From positions 248,001 through 312,000 of the forward strand of contig JAJZTH010000001.1 of assembly GCA_021849075.1 (NCBI GenBank): 64,000 nucleotides of DNA, given 5' to 3'. The notes under the pieces are model-generated. The model had not been told where the DNA came from. It worked only from the letters and a program-made list of their open reading frames with translations, and made no database searches. Numbering within the stretch: the stretch's first letter is position 1; every line of letters begins with the position of its first letter. This document shows, in pieces, positions 9,289 to 16,938 of this stretch. The stretch is from Pseudomonadota bacterium (GTDB lineage Bacteria > Pseudomonadota > Alphaproteobacteria > Sphingomonadales > Sphingomonadaceae). A program made the translations under genes and the position numbers.

Positions 9289-9593
9289 GGCCGCGGCCCC
9301 ATCAGCCACAGCAGGGCTGCCGACAGAATCGCACTGCCCCAGATGATCGCCGCCACGCGATGCAGCCGCCTTTCATGGAATGCCCATAACGCCAGCAGGG
9401 CGTAGATCAGGAACGACAGGATCATCCCCCATGCCGTCGCCTCCGCCCGGGACGCCGGCAACATCCGCGCCAGCAGCGACGCCAAAGCGGACGCAGCCGC
9501 ATAGCCGCCGACCATTGCGGTCAGGCAGCGGGCGGTCATGGCGATGGCGCGCGCCGGCGCGCGCCGGGACGGTGTCAGGCGGTCGGTCTTCAT
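9285..9593 (-). CDS. DUF3649-type iron-uptake-associated membrane protein
   Basis: A 102-residue protein with three membrane helices and the pattern AMVGGYAAASALASLLA ... LPASRAEATAWGM ... LWAFHERR, recognised as the DUF3649 type that accompanies PepSY and siderophore receptor genes. It is first in a three-gene operon and divergent from the siderophore receptor at 9692, sharing a 98-base intergenic region with a Fur-like palindrome. The molecular function is not known. Confidence 0.75.
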   Translation of the reverse strand: MKTDRLTPSRRAPARAIAMTARCLTAMVGGYAAASALASLLARMLPASRAEATAWGMILSFLIYALLALWAFHERRLHRVAAIIWGSAILSAALLWLMGPRP

Positions 9594-9649
9594 ATACTCC
9601 CCTTGGCGGCGACGCCTTGCCTCTAACCCATGCCGCAGCTAGTGGCAAT

Positions 9650-9670
9650 TGCGAATCATTCTTACTCGCA
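9650..9670. promoter_or_regulatory. Candidate Fur-type operator
   Basis: TGCGAATCATTCTTACTCGCA has matching ends (TGCGA / TCGCA) around an AATCATT core like that of Fur boxes. It lies between two divergent iron-uptake genes, 22 bases before the receptor start and 57 bases before DUF3649. The match is by eye only. Confidence 0.5.
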
Positions 9671-9691
9671 TCCGCAATAGGGGAGGATCGC

Positions 9692-12037
9692 ATGACTGAC
9701 TACGCCCGGGCCACCGCCCGCCCGAACGCCCGCCGCATGATGCGCGCAACTGTCCAAGTCGGTGTCGCACTCGCCGCGCTCACCCCTTTCCTCGCCCATG
9801 CCGAAGAAGCCGACAGCAGCGCGGACACGATCATCGTCACCGGCCTCAAAGACAATCAGACCGGATCAGGCACCAAGACGGACACGCCGCTGATGGCGAC
9901 CGCGCAGAGCATCACCATCATCGACAATGACGAACTGATCCGCCGCAACGCGCTGTCGATCAACCAGGCGCTGGGCTATGTCGCTGGCGTCTCCCCCAAC
10001 CAGCGCGGGGCCATGGTCACGCGCTATGACCAGTTGATCCTGCGCGGCTTTGCGCCCGGCGTCTTTCTGGATGGCATGCGGTTGATCGCCGGTCCCTATT
10101 CCACGCCGCAGATCGATTTCAACCGGGTCGACCATATCGATGTGGTGAAGGGGCCGGCATCGGTCCTCTACGGCAATTCCACCCCAGGCGGCCTGGTCAA
10201 CCTGACCAGCAAAATGCCCGAAGCGACCGCCTTTGGTCGGTTCGAGGCGCAGGTCGGCAATTATGACAGCCTGCGCCTCGTCGGCGACGTCAACCAGCCG
10301 CTCGACAGTGAAGGCCGGCTGCTCGCCCGGGTCGTGGGCGGATGGCAGAAGGCGGACGGGCTGACCGACGACACCGTGGCCGAGCGTTACCATGTCAGCC
10401 CGATGCTGACCTTCGCCCCCGACGCCGCGACCAGTTTCACTTTGGTCGCCGCCTATCAGCATGCGCCCAGCGGCGGCGGCTATTCAGGCGTGCCGGCCTT
10501 TGGCACGGTCTTGCCCAATGGCGGGCTGGGCACATTGCCCCGGAACATCAACACCGGCGATCCGGGCTATGAACGCTATGATCACAAGGCGAAGTCCATC
10601 GCCGCCTTCTTCCGCCATGATTTCAACGATCATCTGACGGTCCGGTCGAACTTCCGGTTTCAGAACAACAAACTGTCCTACCGCCAGCTCTATGTTTCAG
10701 GCTTTCTGACGACCGGCACTGGCGCGTCCACCAACAGCGACTATTCCCAAATCTTCCGCGGCGGTGGCGGCGCGGACGAGGATTTCGACACGCTGACGCT
10801 GGACAACAGCCTGAACGCCAAGTTCGCGACCGGGCCGATCCAGCACAATATCCTGCTCGGCCTCGATTATCAGCGCATCACCGGCGAAAATGTGCAGCAG
10901 TTCAACAGCCGCGTGACCCAGGGCATTCCCAATCTCAACCTGTTCGCGCCCAGCTATGGCGCGGGCCTGCCGACATTCGACCTCAGGGATTTGTCCGGGC
11001 TGGCCAGCGCTGCGCGCGCCTATACCAACAGCTATGGCAAGCGCGACCAGACCGGCGTCTATTTTCAGGATCAGATGTCGATCGGCCGGCTGCAACTGAT
11101 CGCCAGCGGGCGTCAGGACTGGTATGAGCAAAGCGCCCTGAACCTCAATCCGACCACCGCCGCCGCCCGCGCCGCGCCGGTCACACGCTTTGACCAGTCC
11201 GCCTTCACCATGCGGTTGGGCGCGCTGTACGAATTCGCTTTCGGCCTGTCGCCCTATGTCAGCTACGCAGAATCCTTCGAACCGCAATCGGGCACCGTCT
11301 TCGTGTCGCCGACCGAAAATCGTGCGGCGACGCCGGTGACGGGCCATCAATATGAGGCCGGTCTGAAATATCAGCCGACCGGCACCAGTGCGATCTTCAC
11401 CCTCTCCGCTTATGATCTGCGCCGCCAGAATGTGCTGGTCGGCCACCCGGAGGCCGGCACCGGATCAATCCCGTCCACCGCCCAGATCCAGATTGGCGAA
11501 GTGCGCGTGCGCGGCGTCGAACTGGAGGGACGCGGCGAGATCATGCCGGGCTTCGACATCATCGGCGCGGCCAGCTACACCGACGCGATCATTACGCAGG
11601 GCGCGCCCGCCGTCGCCGCGACCCCCACCAACAGCGGCACGCCGACGACCACCGGCACGCGCCAGCTCGGCACGCCGGAATGGGCGGCATCCACCTTCCT
11701 GTCCTATGATTTCGGCAAGGCGCAAAAGGCCACCGGCGCGCTCGCCGGCCTCAGCCTGGGCGCGGGGCTGCGCTATGTCGGCGGATCGGACGGCACCACG
11801 ACCTATGCGATCATCAACAATGTCACGACCTTCCGCCGGTTCCACACCGACGGCTTCATTCTGGTCGATGCATTGATCGGCTATGATCTGGCCAAGGTCG
11901 GGCTGGATCGATGGAGTTTGGCGATCAATGCCGCCAATCTGTTCGACAAGACCCATATTTCGGCCTGCCCGTTCAACAATAGCTGCTATTATGGTGCGCC
12001 GCGCACGGTTATCGGATCGCTGCGCTTCGCTTGGTGA
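9692..12037 (+). CDS. TonB-dependent siderophore receptor (FpvA/FhuA-like)
   Basis: Outer-membrane ferric-siderophore receptor, 781 residues. A signal peptide ends at LAHA-EEA, followed by the TonB-box-like DTIIVTG. The plug shows the siderophore-receptor pattern ATAQSITIIDNDEL, LGYVAGVSPNQRG, LILRGFAPGVFLDGMR and VDVVKGPASVLYGNSTPGGLVNLTSK, and the barrel ends ...IGSLRFAW with a terminal aromatic residue. The start ATG at 9692 has GGGAGG 5 bases upstream; the longer open frame to 9380 is not used because the signal peptide lies here. It is divergent from the DUF3649-PepSY-DUF3325 operon, with which it probably forms one iron-uptake module. A hydroxamate or mixed-type siderophore is likely; the ligand cannot be read from sequence. 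Confidence 0.9.
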   Translation: MTDYARATARPNARRMMRATVQVGVALAALTPFLAHAEEADSSADTIIVTGLKDNQTGSGTKTDTPLMATAQSITIIDNDELIRRNALSINQALGYVAGVSPNQRGAMVTRYDQLILRGFAPGVFLDGMRLIAGPYSTPQIDFNRVDHIDVVKGPASVLYGNSTPGGLVNLTSKMPEATAFGRFEAQVGNYDSLRLVGDVNQPLDSEGRLLARVVGGWQKADGLTDDTVAERYHVSPMLTFAPDAATSFTLVAAYQHAPSGGGYSGVPAFGTVLPNGGLGTLPRNINTGDPGYERYDHKAKSIAAFFRHDFNDHLTVRSNFRFQNNKLSYRQLYVSGFLTTGTGASTNSDYSQIFRGGGGADEDFDTLTLDNSLNAKFATGPIQHNILLGLDYQRITGENVQQFNSRVTQGIPNLNLFAPSYGAGLPTFDLRDLSGLASAARAYTNSYGKRDQTGVYFQDQMSIGRLQLIASGRQDWYEQSALNLNPTTAAARAAPVTRFDQSAFTMRLGALYEFAFGLSPYVSYAESFEPQSGTVFVSPTENRAATPVTGHQYEAGLKYQPTGTSAIFTLSAYDLRRQNVLVGHPEAGTGSIPSTAQIQIGEVRVRGVELEGRGEIMPGFDIIGAASYTDAIITQGAPAVAATPTNSGTPTTTGTRQLGTPEWAASTFLSYDFGKAQKATGALAGLSLGAGLRYVGGSDGTTTYAIINNVTTFRRFHTDGFILVDALIGYDLAKVGLDRWSLAINAANLFDKTHISACPFNNSCYYGAPRTVIGSLRFAW

Positions 12038-12045
12038 AACGGTGT

Positions 12046-12074
12046 CGGGCGTCAGGCGAGCGACCTGACGCCCG
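12046..12074 (+). terminator. Hairpin after siderophore receptor
   Basis: An 11-base perfect stem, CGGGCGTCAGG / CCTGACGCCCG, around a 7-base loop, 9 bases after the receptor stop. No T-run follows, so it may protect or end the transcript only weakly. Bases 12075-12267 lead to the type I secretion operon and show no gene. Confidence 0.55.
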
Positions 12075-12267
12075 AACAGGCGCATCTTGCCTGGGCTTTG
12101 AATAAAGCGGTTTCGATACTTGCTTGTCGTACCAAGACAATCTCCGAAAATCTCTTTGCTGCTTTACTGCAACTCGTCGCGATCCAAGTTGCCTGCCCCC
12201 TGATATTCGGGCATGTTAACCTTAAGTCTCCGCAGCGGCCTCTTCAGGCGCCCGGCCGGATGATGGC

Positions 12268-13743
12268 TTGGGGAAATCAGCGTTGGGGTACGCTTTGGCC
12301 GGATTATATGGCAGGAAAGCCACAGGATGCTGGCGCGCGCTGACAAGCGGCGCGGCCGGCGTCGCATTGCTTGCCGGCGGCGTGACGCCTGTGTCCGCGC
12401 AGCCGGCATCGGTGCTGGCACCGCCCAATATGCGGCCTTTTTCCGCCCCGACGACCGACGATCCGCTGTTGCGCAACGCCGACGCGGCCAGCGATCCGGC
12501 GCTGTTCCATGATGAGGTCGCGGCGGCCGTCCAGACCAATGTCGTCATCGATGAAGCGCGCGCCGGCGAGCGCGAGGCGCAGGCCGCGCGGGTGGAGGCG
12601 CGATCCGCCCTGTTCCCGACAATCGACCTGTCGATCGATGCGAATCGATCGCTGGCGCGCAATTTTTCCAACGATGTCGGCAACATCATCGAACGCTCCC
12701 GTCCCGAAGGGCGCACCGATGCAACCGCCTCAATGCGTCAGCGCCTGCTCGATTTCGGCGCGACGTCGACCCGCATCAGCGCCGCCACCGCCCGGCTGGA
12801 GGCGGCGCGGCTGACCACCCGCACCCAGGGCGAGGATGTGGCGTTGCGCACCATCGCCGCCTGGTACGCCATCTATGCCCAGCGCCTGATGGAGGAAGCC
12901 GCGATCGAATATGGCGCGCGGCAGGAAAAGCTGCGCGAGCAGTTGGAGCGCCGCATCACCCAGGGCTATTCGGCGCGCGGCGACCTGCCCCGGGTCGATA
13001 GTGCGATCGCCACCACCCAGTTGCGCCTCGCCCGCTTCCGTCGCGATCTCAATACGGCGGAGGCACAATATCGAACGCTGACCGGACATGACGCGCCGGC
13101 GCAGATTGGCCGGGCGCCCCTGCCCCGCAACCTGCCGACCGACGCCGCCGAACTGGAAACGCTGCTGCTGCAATCGCCGACCGTGCGCAAGGCGGAGGCG
13201 GAAGCCCGCGCCGCACGGCAGGACGCCCGCGCCGCCCGCGCCGAACGGCTGCCTACCATCGCCGCCGGGGTTGATGCCGGCCGCTATGGCGTGTTCGAAA
13301 GTCCGGGCGATTATGATGTGCGCGGCCGCATCCTGGTGCGCGCGCAATTGGGGGCTGGCTTCAACGCCCGCGCTGATCAGGCGACCGCCCGCGCCGACGC
13401 CGCCGATGCCTATGCCACGCGGGTTCGGCAGGAGGCGTTGCGCGACGCCCAGACCGCCCTCACCGACCTCAAGGCGCTGGATGCGCAGGTCAGCGCCGCG
13501 CATGCCGCCTATCTTGCCAGCCGCGACACGCGCGATGTGATCGCCGCCCGCTTCGCCTCATCACAAGGCACGCTGCTCGACCTGCAAAATGTCGAGGATA
13601 ATTATTTCTACAACGCCGCCAATTATGTGCAGGCGCTGTCGGATCGGGACGCGGCACACTTCATCCTGTTGGCCAAAACCGGCCAGCTTCTGCCCCATCT
13701 CGCCATTTCCATCGCCTCTTCGGACAGGATCGCCCGGCCATGA
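12268..13743 (+). CDS. TolC-family outer-membrane factor of a type I secretion system
   Basis: Outer-membrane/periplasmic tunnel protein. It has a signal peptide (LTSGAAGVALLAGGVTPVSA-QP), then two repeats of long alpha-helical outer-membrane-factor sequence with QARxEARSALFPTIDLSID and AARAERLPTIAAGVDAG, the usual twofold pattern. About 491 residues. No ATG fits the frame near the start; TTG at 12268 or TTG at 12283 are the candidates and neither has a strong ribosome-binding site, so the first residues are uncertain. It overlaps the ABC transporter gene by 4 bases (ATGA). The order TolC-ABC-HlyD is that of LapE/LapB/LapC-like systems that export large adhesins or RTX proteins. Confidence 0.85.
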   Translation: MGKSALGYALAGLYGRKATGCWRALTSGAAGVALLAGGVTPVSAQPASVLAPPNMRPFSAPTTDDPLLRNADAASDPALFHDEVAAAVQTNVVIDEARAGEREAQAARVEARSALFPTIDLSIDANRSLARNFSNDVGNIIERSRPEGRTDATASMRQRLLDFGATSTRISAATARLEAARLTTRTQGEDVALRTIAAWYAIYAQRLMEEAAIEYGARQEKLREQLERRITQGYSARGDLPRVDSAIATTQLRLARFRRDLNTAEAQYRTLTGHDAPAQIGRAPLPRNLPTDAAELETLLLQSPTVRKAEAEARAARQDARAARAERLPTIAAGVDAGRYGVFESPGDYDVRGRILVRAQLGAGFNARADQATARADAADAYATRVRQEALRDAQTALTDLKALDAQVSAAHAAYLASRDTRDVIAARFASSQGTLLDLQNVEDNYFYNAANYVQALSDRDAAHFILLAKTGQLLPHLAISIASSDRIARP

Positions 13744-15467
13744 ACGACCAGCCCTTGATCGCGGCCGCCAGGGAGCGCTTCGCCCCCTGGCTGATCGAAC
13801 CGATGCTGCGCAACCGCGCCATCTATGTGAAGGTCGCGATCGCCGCGACGATGATCAACATCTTCGCCCTCGTTTCCTCGCTTTTCACGATGACCGTCTA
13901 TGACCGGGTCATTCCCAACGACGCCTCCTCGTCGCTCGTGGGACTGACGATCGGGCTGGTGATCGTGCTGCTGTTCGACTTCGTGCTGCGGCTTCTGCGC
14001 GTCTATTTCGTCGATGTGGCCGGCGCCAATATCGACCATGATGTGGGCGACACGCTGTTCGCCAAGCTGCTCGCGCTGCGGCTGGACAAGCGCAAGGGAT
14101 CGACCGGCACGCTGACCGGCCTGATGCGCGAGTTGGAAACGCTGCGCGATTTCTTCGCCTCGGCTACGCTATCGGCCATTATCGACGTACCCTTCATCCT
14201 CATCACTTTGTCGGTGATCGCGGCGCTGGGCGGCATATTGGTGCTGCCGCCGCTGCTGATGATCCCCGTGGTCGTGCTGGCTGGGGCCTTCACCAATCCC
14301 GCGCTCGACCGGCTGTCGGCCAAAAGCCTGGGCGACGGCCTGGTCAAGCAATCGGTGCTGATCGAAACGATCGGCAGTCTGGAAACGGTCAAGGCGATCG
14401 GCGCCGGCCCGATGCAGCGCGATCGCTGGCGCAAGGCGCTGGTCAAGCATTCGCACAGCTCTCTGGGCCAGCGGTTGACCGCGTCGATCGCCGTCACCGT
14501 GGCCAACAGCGCCAACACCATCGCCTATTGCGGCATCATCATATTGGGCGTGGGCCTGCTGCGCGATCATGTGATCACCACCGGGGCGCTGCTCGCCTGC
14601 TCGCTGCTCTGCGGCCGGGCGATCGCCCCGTTGGCGCAGATTGCGACGCTGCTGTCGCGCCTGTCTGCCACCCGCATCGCCTATCGCCAGATCAATTCCT
14701 TGATGGAAACCCCTGACGAAGGACCGGTCGGCGACGGCCTGATGCCCACGAAGATCGAGGGGCGGATTGAGATGCGCAATGTCGCCTTCCGCTATCCCGG
14801 CGCGCCGGAAAATGCGCTGAACGGCATCAACCTGTCGATCGCGCCGGGCGAGCGCGTGGGCTTTCTGGGCCGGGTCGGCTCTGGCAAGTCGACCATCGCC
14901 CGCATGGTCCTGGGCCTGTACGAACCGCAGGAGGGCGTCGTCCTGATCGACGGCGCCGATGTGCGCCAATATCAGCCGCACCAGATACGCAGCTTCATCG
15001 GCGCCGCCATGCAGGACAATGTGCTGATGGCGGGATCGGTGCGCGACAATATCTGCCTGTCGCGCGACGCCGGCGATCAGGATGAAATGCTGCGCGCGGC
15101 CGAAATCAGCGGCACGCACCGCTTCATGGGCCAGATCGTCAATGGCTATGACATGCGGCTGGCCGACCGTGGCGAGGGCCTTTCGGGCGGTCAGCGCCAG
15201 TCCATCTCCATCGCCCGCGCGCTGGTCGGCAGCCCGCAGATCCTGTTGTTCGACGAACCCAGCAGCGCCATGGACGCCCAGACCGAAGCGGACCTGATCC
15301 GCCGGTTGCAGCCCGAAGTGGAAGGCCGCACCGTGCTGCTCATCACCCATCGCACTTCGCTGTTGCGACTGGTCGACCGCGTGATCCTGATGGATCAGGG
15401 CAAGATCGTCGCAGATGGCCCGCGCGATGCCATACTTAAGCGCCTTTCGGGAGGGAAAGCGGCATGA
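13740..15467 (+). CDS. Type I secretion ABC transporter (LapB/HlyB-like, no C39 domain)
   Basis: Inner-membrane exporter half-transporter of 575 residues: membrane domain about 20-310, ATPase domain about 340-570. It has Walker A GRVGSGKST near residue 377, signature LSGGQRQS near 480, Walker B ILLFDEPSSAMD near 500 and a switch histidine in LLITHRTS. The membrane part starts with FTMTVYDRVIPNDA, typical of RTX/adhesin exporters. LapB and HlyB carry an N-terminal C39-like domain of about 130 residues that binds cargo; here the protein starts directly at the membrane domain, so cargo recognition must differ. It overlaps both neighbours by 4 bases. Confidence 0.9.
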   Translation: MNDQPLIAAARERFAPWLIEPMLRNRAIYVKVAIAATMINIFALVSSLFTMTVYDRVIPNDASSSLVGLTIGLVIVLLFDFVLRLLRVYFVDVAGANIDHDVGDTLFAKLLALRLDKRKGSTGTLTGLMRELETLRDFFASATLSAIIDVPFILITLSVIAALGGILVLPPLLMIPVVVLAGAFTNPALDRLSAKSLGDGLVKQSVLIETIGSLETVKAIGAGPMQRDRWRKALVKHSHSSLGQRLTASIAVTVANSANTIAYCGIIILGVGLLRDHVITTGALLACSLLCGRAIAPLAQIATLLSRLSATRIAYRQINSLMETPDEGPVGDGLMPTKIEGRIEMRNVAFRYPGAPENALNGINLSIAPGERVGFLGRVGSGKSTIARMVLGLYEPQEGVVLIDGADVRQYQPHQIRSFIGAAMQDNVLMAGSVRDNICLSRDAGDQDEMLRAAEISGTHRFMGQIVNGYDMRLADRGEGLSGGQRQSISIARALVGSPQILLFDEPSSAMDAQTEADLIRRLQPEVEGRTVLLITHRTSLLRLVDRVILMDQGKIVADGPRDAILKRLSGGKAA

Positions 15468-16765
15468 CCCGCGGCGTCGAAACCACGGCCGACGGCCATA
15501 TCCGGCCGACCGTGCCGGCCAATATCTTTCTCTGGGGCATCCTTGCCTTCGTCGTGATCTTCCTGCTGTGGGCGGGCCTCACCAATATCGACCGCACCGT
15601 CCGCGCGACGGGCCGGGTCATTCCCAGTTCGCAACTACAGGTCATTTCCAATCTGGAAGGCGGCGTTGTGGAGGCGATCCTGGTCCGCACCGGCCAGGAT
15701 GTGAAGCAGGGCACCCCTCTGGTGCGCCTCAACCCCACGCAGAGCGGCGCCGAACTGGCGAGCAGCCGCACCACCAGCGATGCGCTCTCGCTCAAGATCG
15801 CGCGGCTGGAGGCTGAAATCATCGGCCGCGCGCCGCGCTTTCCCGCGCCGCGCGACGCGGTGATGGCCAGCCAGATCGAGGTGGAGCGCAGCCTTTACAA
15901 TGCCCGCATGGCCGAACTGAACAGCATCAACGGCGTCAGTTCCGCGCGTGTCGCGCAGGCCCAGCGCATGATCGCGGAAAGTCGCGCGACGCAGGATTCG
16001 CGCAACGCCTCACGCGACACGGCCAAGGCCGACCTGCAACTGATCCGGCCGCTGGTGAATGAAGGGATCGAGCCGCGCCGCGCGCTGTTGCAGGCGGAAA
16101 GCGCCGTCAGCGTATCCACCAGTGAGGCGGCAGGCGCAGCGGCGGCCGTATCCCGCGCTCAATCCAGCCTGGCCGAAGCGCAATCGACCGCCATGCAGCA
16201 GAAACGCGACTGGATCGCCCGCGCGGCGGATGAACTGGCGGTTGCGCGCGGCGAAATGGCCACCCGTCAGGCCGCCCTGCCCGCCTATGAAGACAAGCTC
16301 CGCCGGACCATCGTGCGCGCGCCGGTGGATGGACGGGTCAACCGCGTGTTCGTGACCACCGTCGGCGGCAGCGCCCGACCGGGCGATCCGCTGCTGGAAA
16401 TGGTGCCGGGTCGCGACAGCCTGTTGATCGAAGCTGCAGTGATGGCCAAGGACATCGCTTCGGTAAAGCTGGACCAGAAGGCCAAGGTCAACATCAGCGC
16501 CTATGACAGCGCGGTTTATGGATCGATGGATGGCGAAGTCGTTGCCATATCGCCCGACGCCGTCGTCAATGAACGCACCGGCGAAAGCCATTATCTGGTC
16601 CGCATCCGCACAAGAAGTGACGCGATCACCGACAGCAATGGCCATCGCCTGCGCATCGGCCCCGGCATGGGCGCGGACGTCAACCTGCTGGGCGACAAGC
16701 GCTCGGTTCTATCCTATCTGCTGACGCCGCTGACCCGCCTGAAGGAAACCGCCTTCCGCGAATAG
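15464..16765 (+). CDS. HlyD-family periplasmic adaptor of type I secretion
   Basis: Membrane fusion protein linking the ABC exporter with the TolC-like channel; 433 residues. A cytoplasmic start is followed by one membrane helix (about 22-44), then the lipoyl half-motif RATGRVIPSSQLQVISNLEGGVVEAILVRTGQ, a long coiled-coil hairpin (about 95-280), the second lipoyl half (TIVRAPVDGRVNRV) and a beta-barrel end with GMGADVNLLGDKRSVLSYLL. These match the HlyD/LapC type. Last gene of the operon, followed by a strong terminator. No RTX, Ig-repeat or glycine-rich cargo gene is in the window. Confidence 0.9.
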   Translation: MTRGVETTADGHIRPTVPANIFLWGILAFVVIFLLWAGLTNIDRTVRATGRVIPSSQLQVISNLEGGVVEAILVRTGQDVKQGTPLVRLNPTQSGAELASSRTTSDALSLKIARLEAEIIGRAPRFPAPRDAVMASQIEVERSLYNARMAELNSINGVSSARVAQAQRMIAESRATQDSRNASRDTAKADLQLIRPLVNEGIEPRRALLQAESAVSVSTSEAAGAAAAVSRAQSSLAEAQSTAMQQKRDWIARAADELAVARGEMATRQAALPAYEDKLRRTIVRAPVDGRVNRVFVTTVGGSARPGDPLLEMVPGRDSLLIEAAVMAKDIASVKLDQKAKVNISAYDSAVYGSMDGEVVAISPDAVVNERTGESHYLVRIRTRSDAITDSNGHRLRIGPGMGADVNLLGDKRSVLSYLLTPLTRLKETAFRE

Positions 16766-16770
16766 GCTTG

Positions 16771-16806
16771 AAAAGGGGCGATGACCATGGTCATCGCCCC
16801 TTTTTT
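16771..16806 (+). terminator. Rho-independent terminator of the type I secretion operon
   Basis: A 10-base stem GGGGCGATGA / TCATCGCCCC with loop CCATGG and a following run of six T, extended by A/T pairing at the base. It begins 6 bases after the HlyD stop. Confidence 0.93.
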
Positions 16807-16821
16807 GCCGCAACAGCCATT

Positions 16822-16880
16822 GTGACACCACCGTCACGCAAATGACTTGATCGCGTCAACCAACCCACATTGCAGTGCAA
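16822..16880 (+). promoter_or_regulatory. Possible operators before the third TonB receptor
   Basis: Two dyads lie in the 130-base leader: GTGAC-N6-GTCAC at 16822-16837 and the near-perfect palindrome TTGCAGTGCAA at 16870-16880, about 59 bases before the start codon. The second could be bound by a helix-turn-helix dimer. No regulator gene is adjacent, and the binding protein is unknown. Confidence 0.3.
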
Positions 16881-16938
16881 CATCGCCCGGATAGGTGCGC
16901 CTCCGACCTCAGGTCCGAAAAAGGGGGACTATCCGATC

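Noticed and set aside
12211..12222. GTTAACCTTAAG as a CtrA site
   Set aside because: The two TTAA half-sites are 2 bases apart instead of the 7 expected for CtrA.
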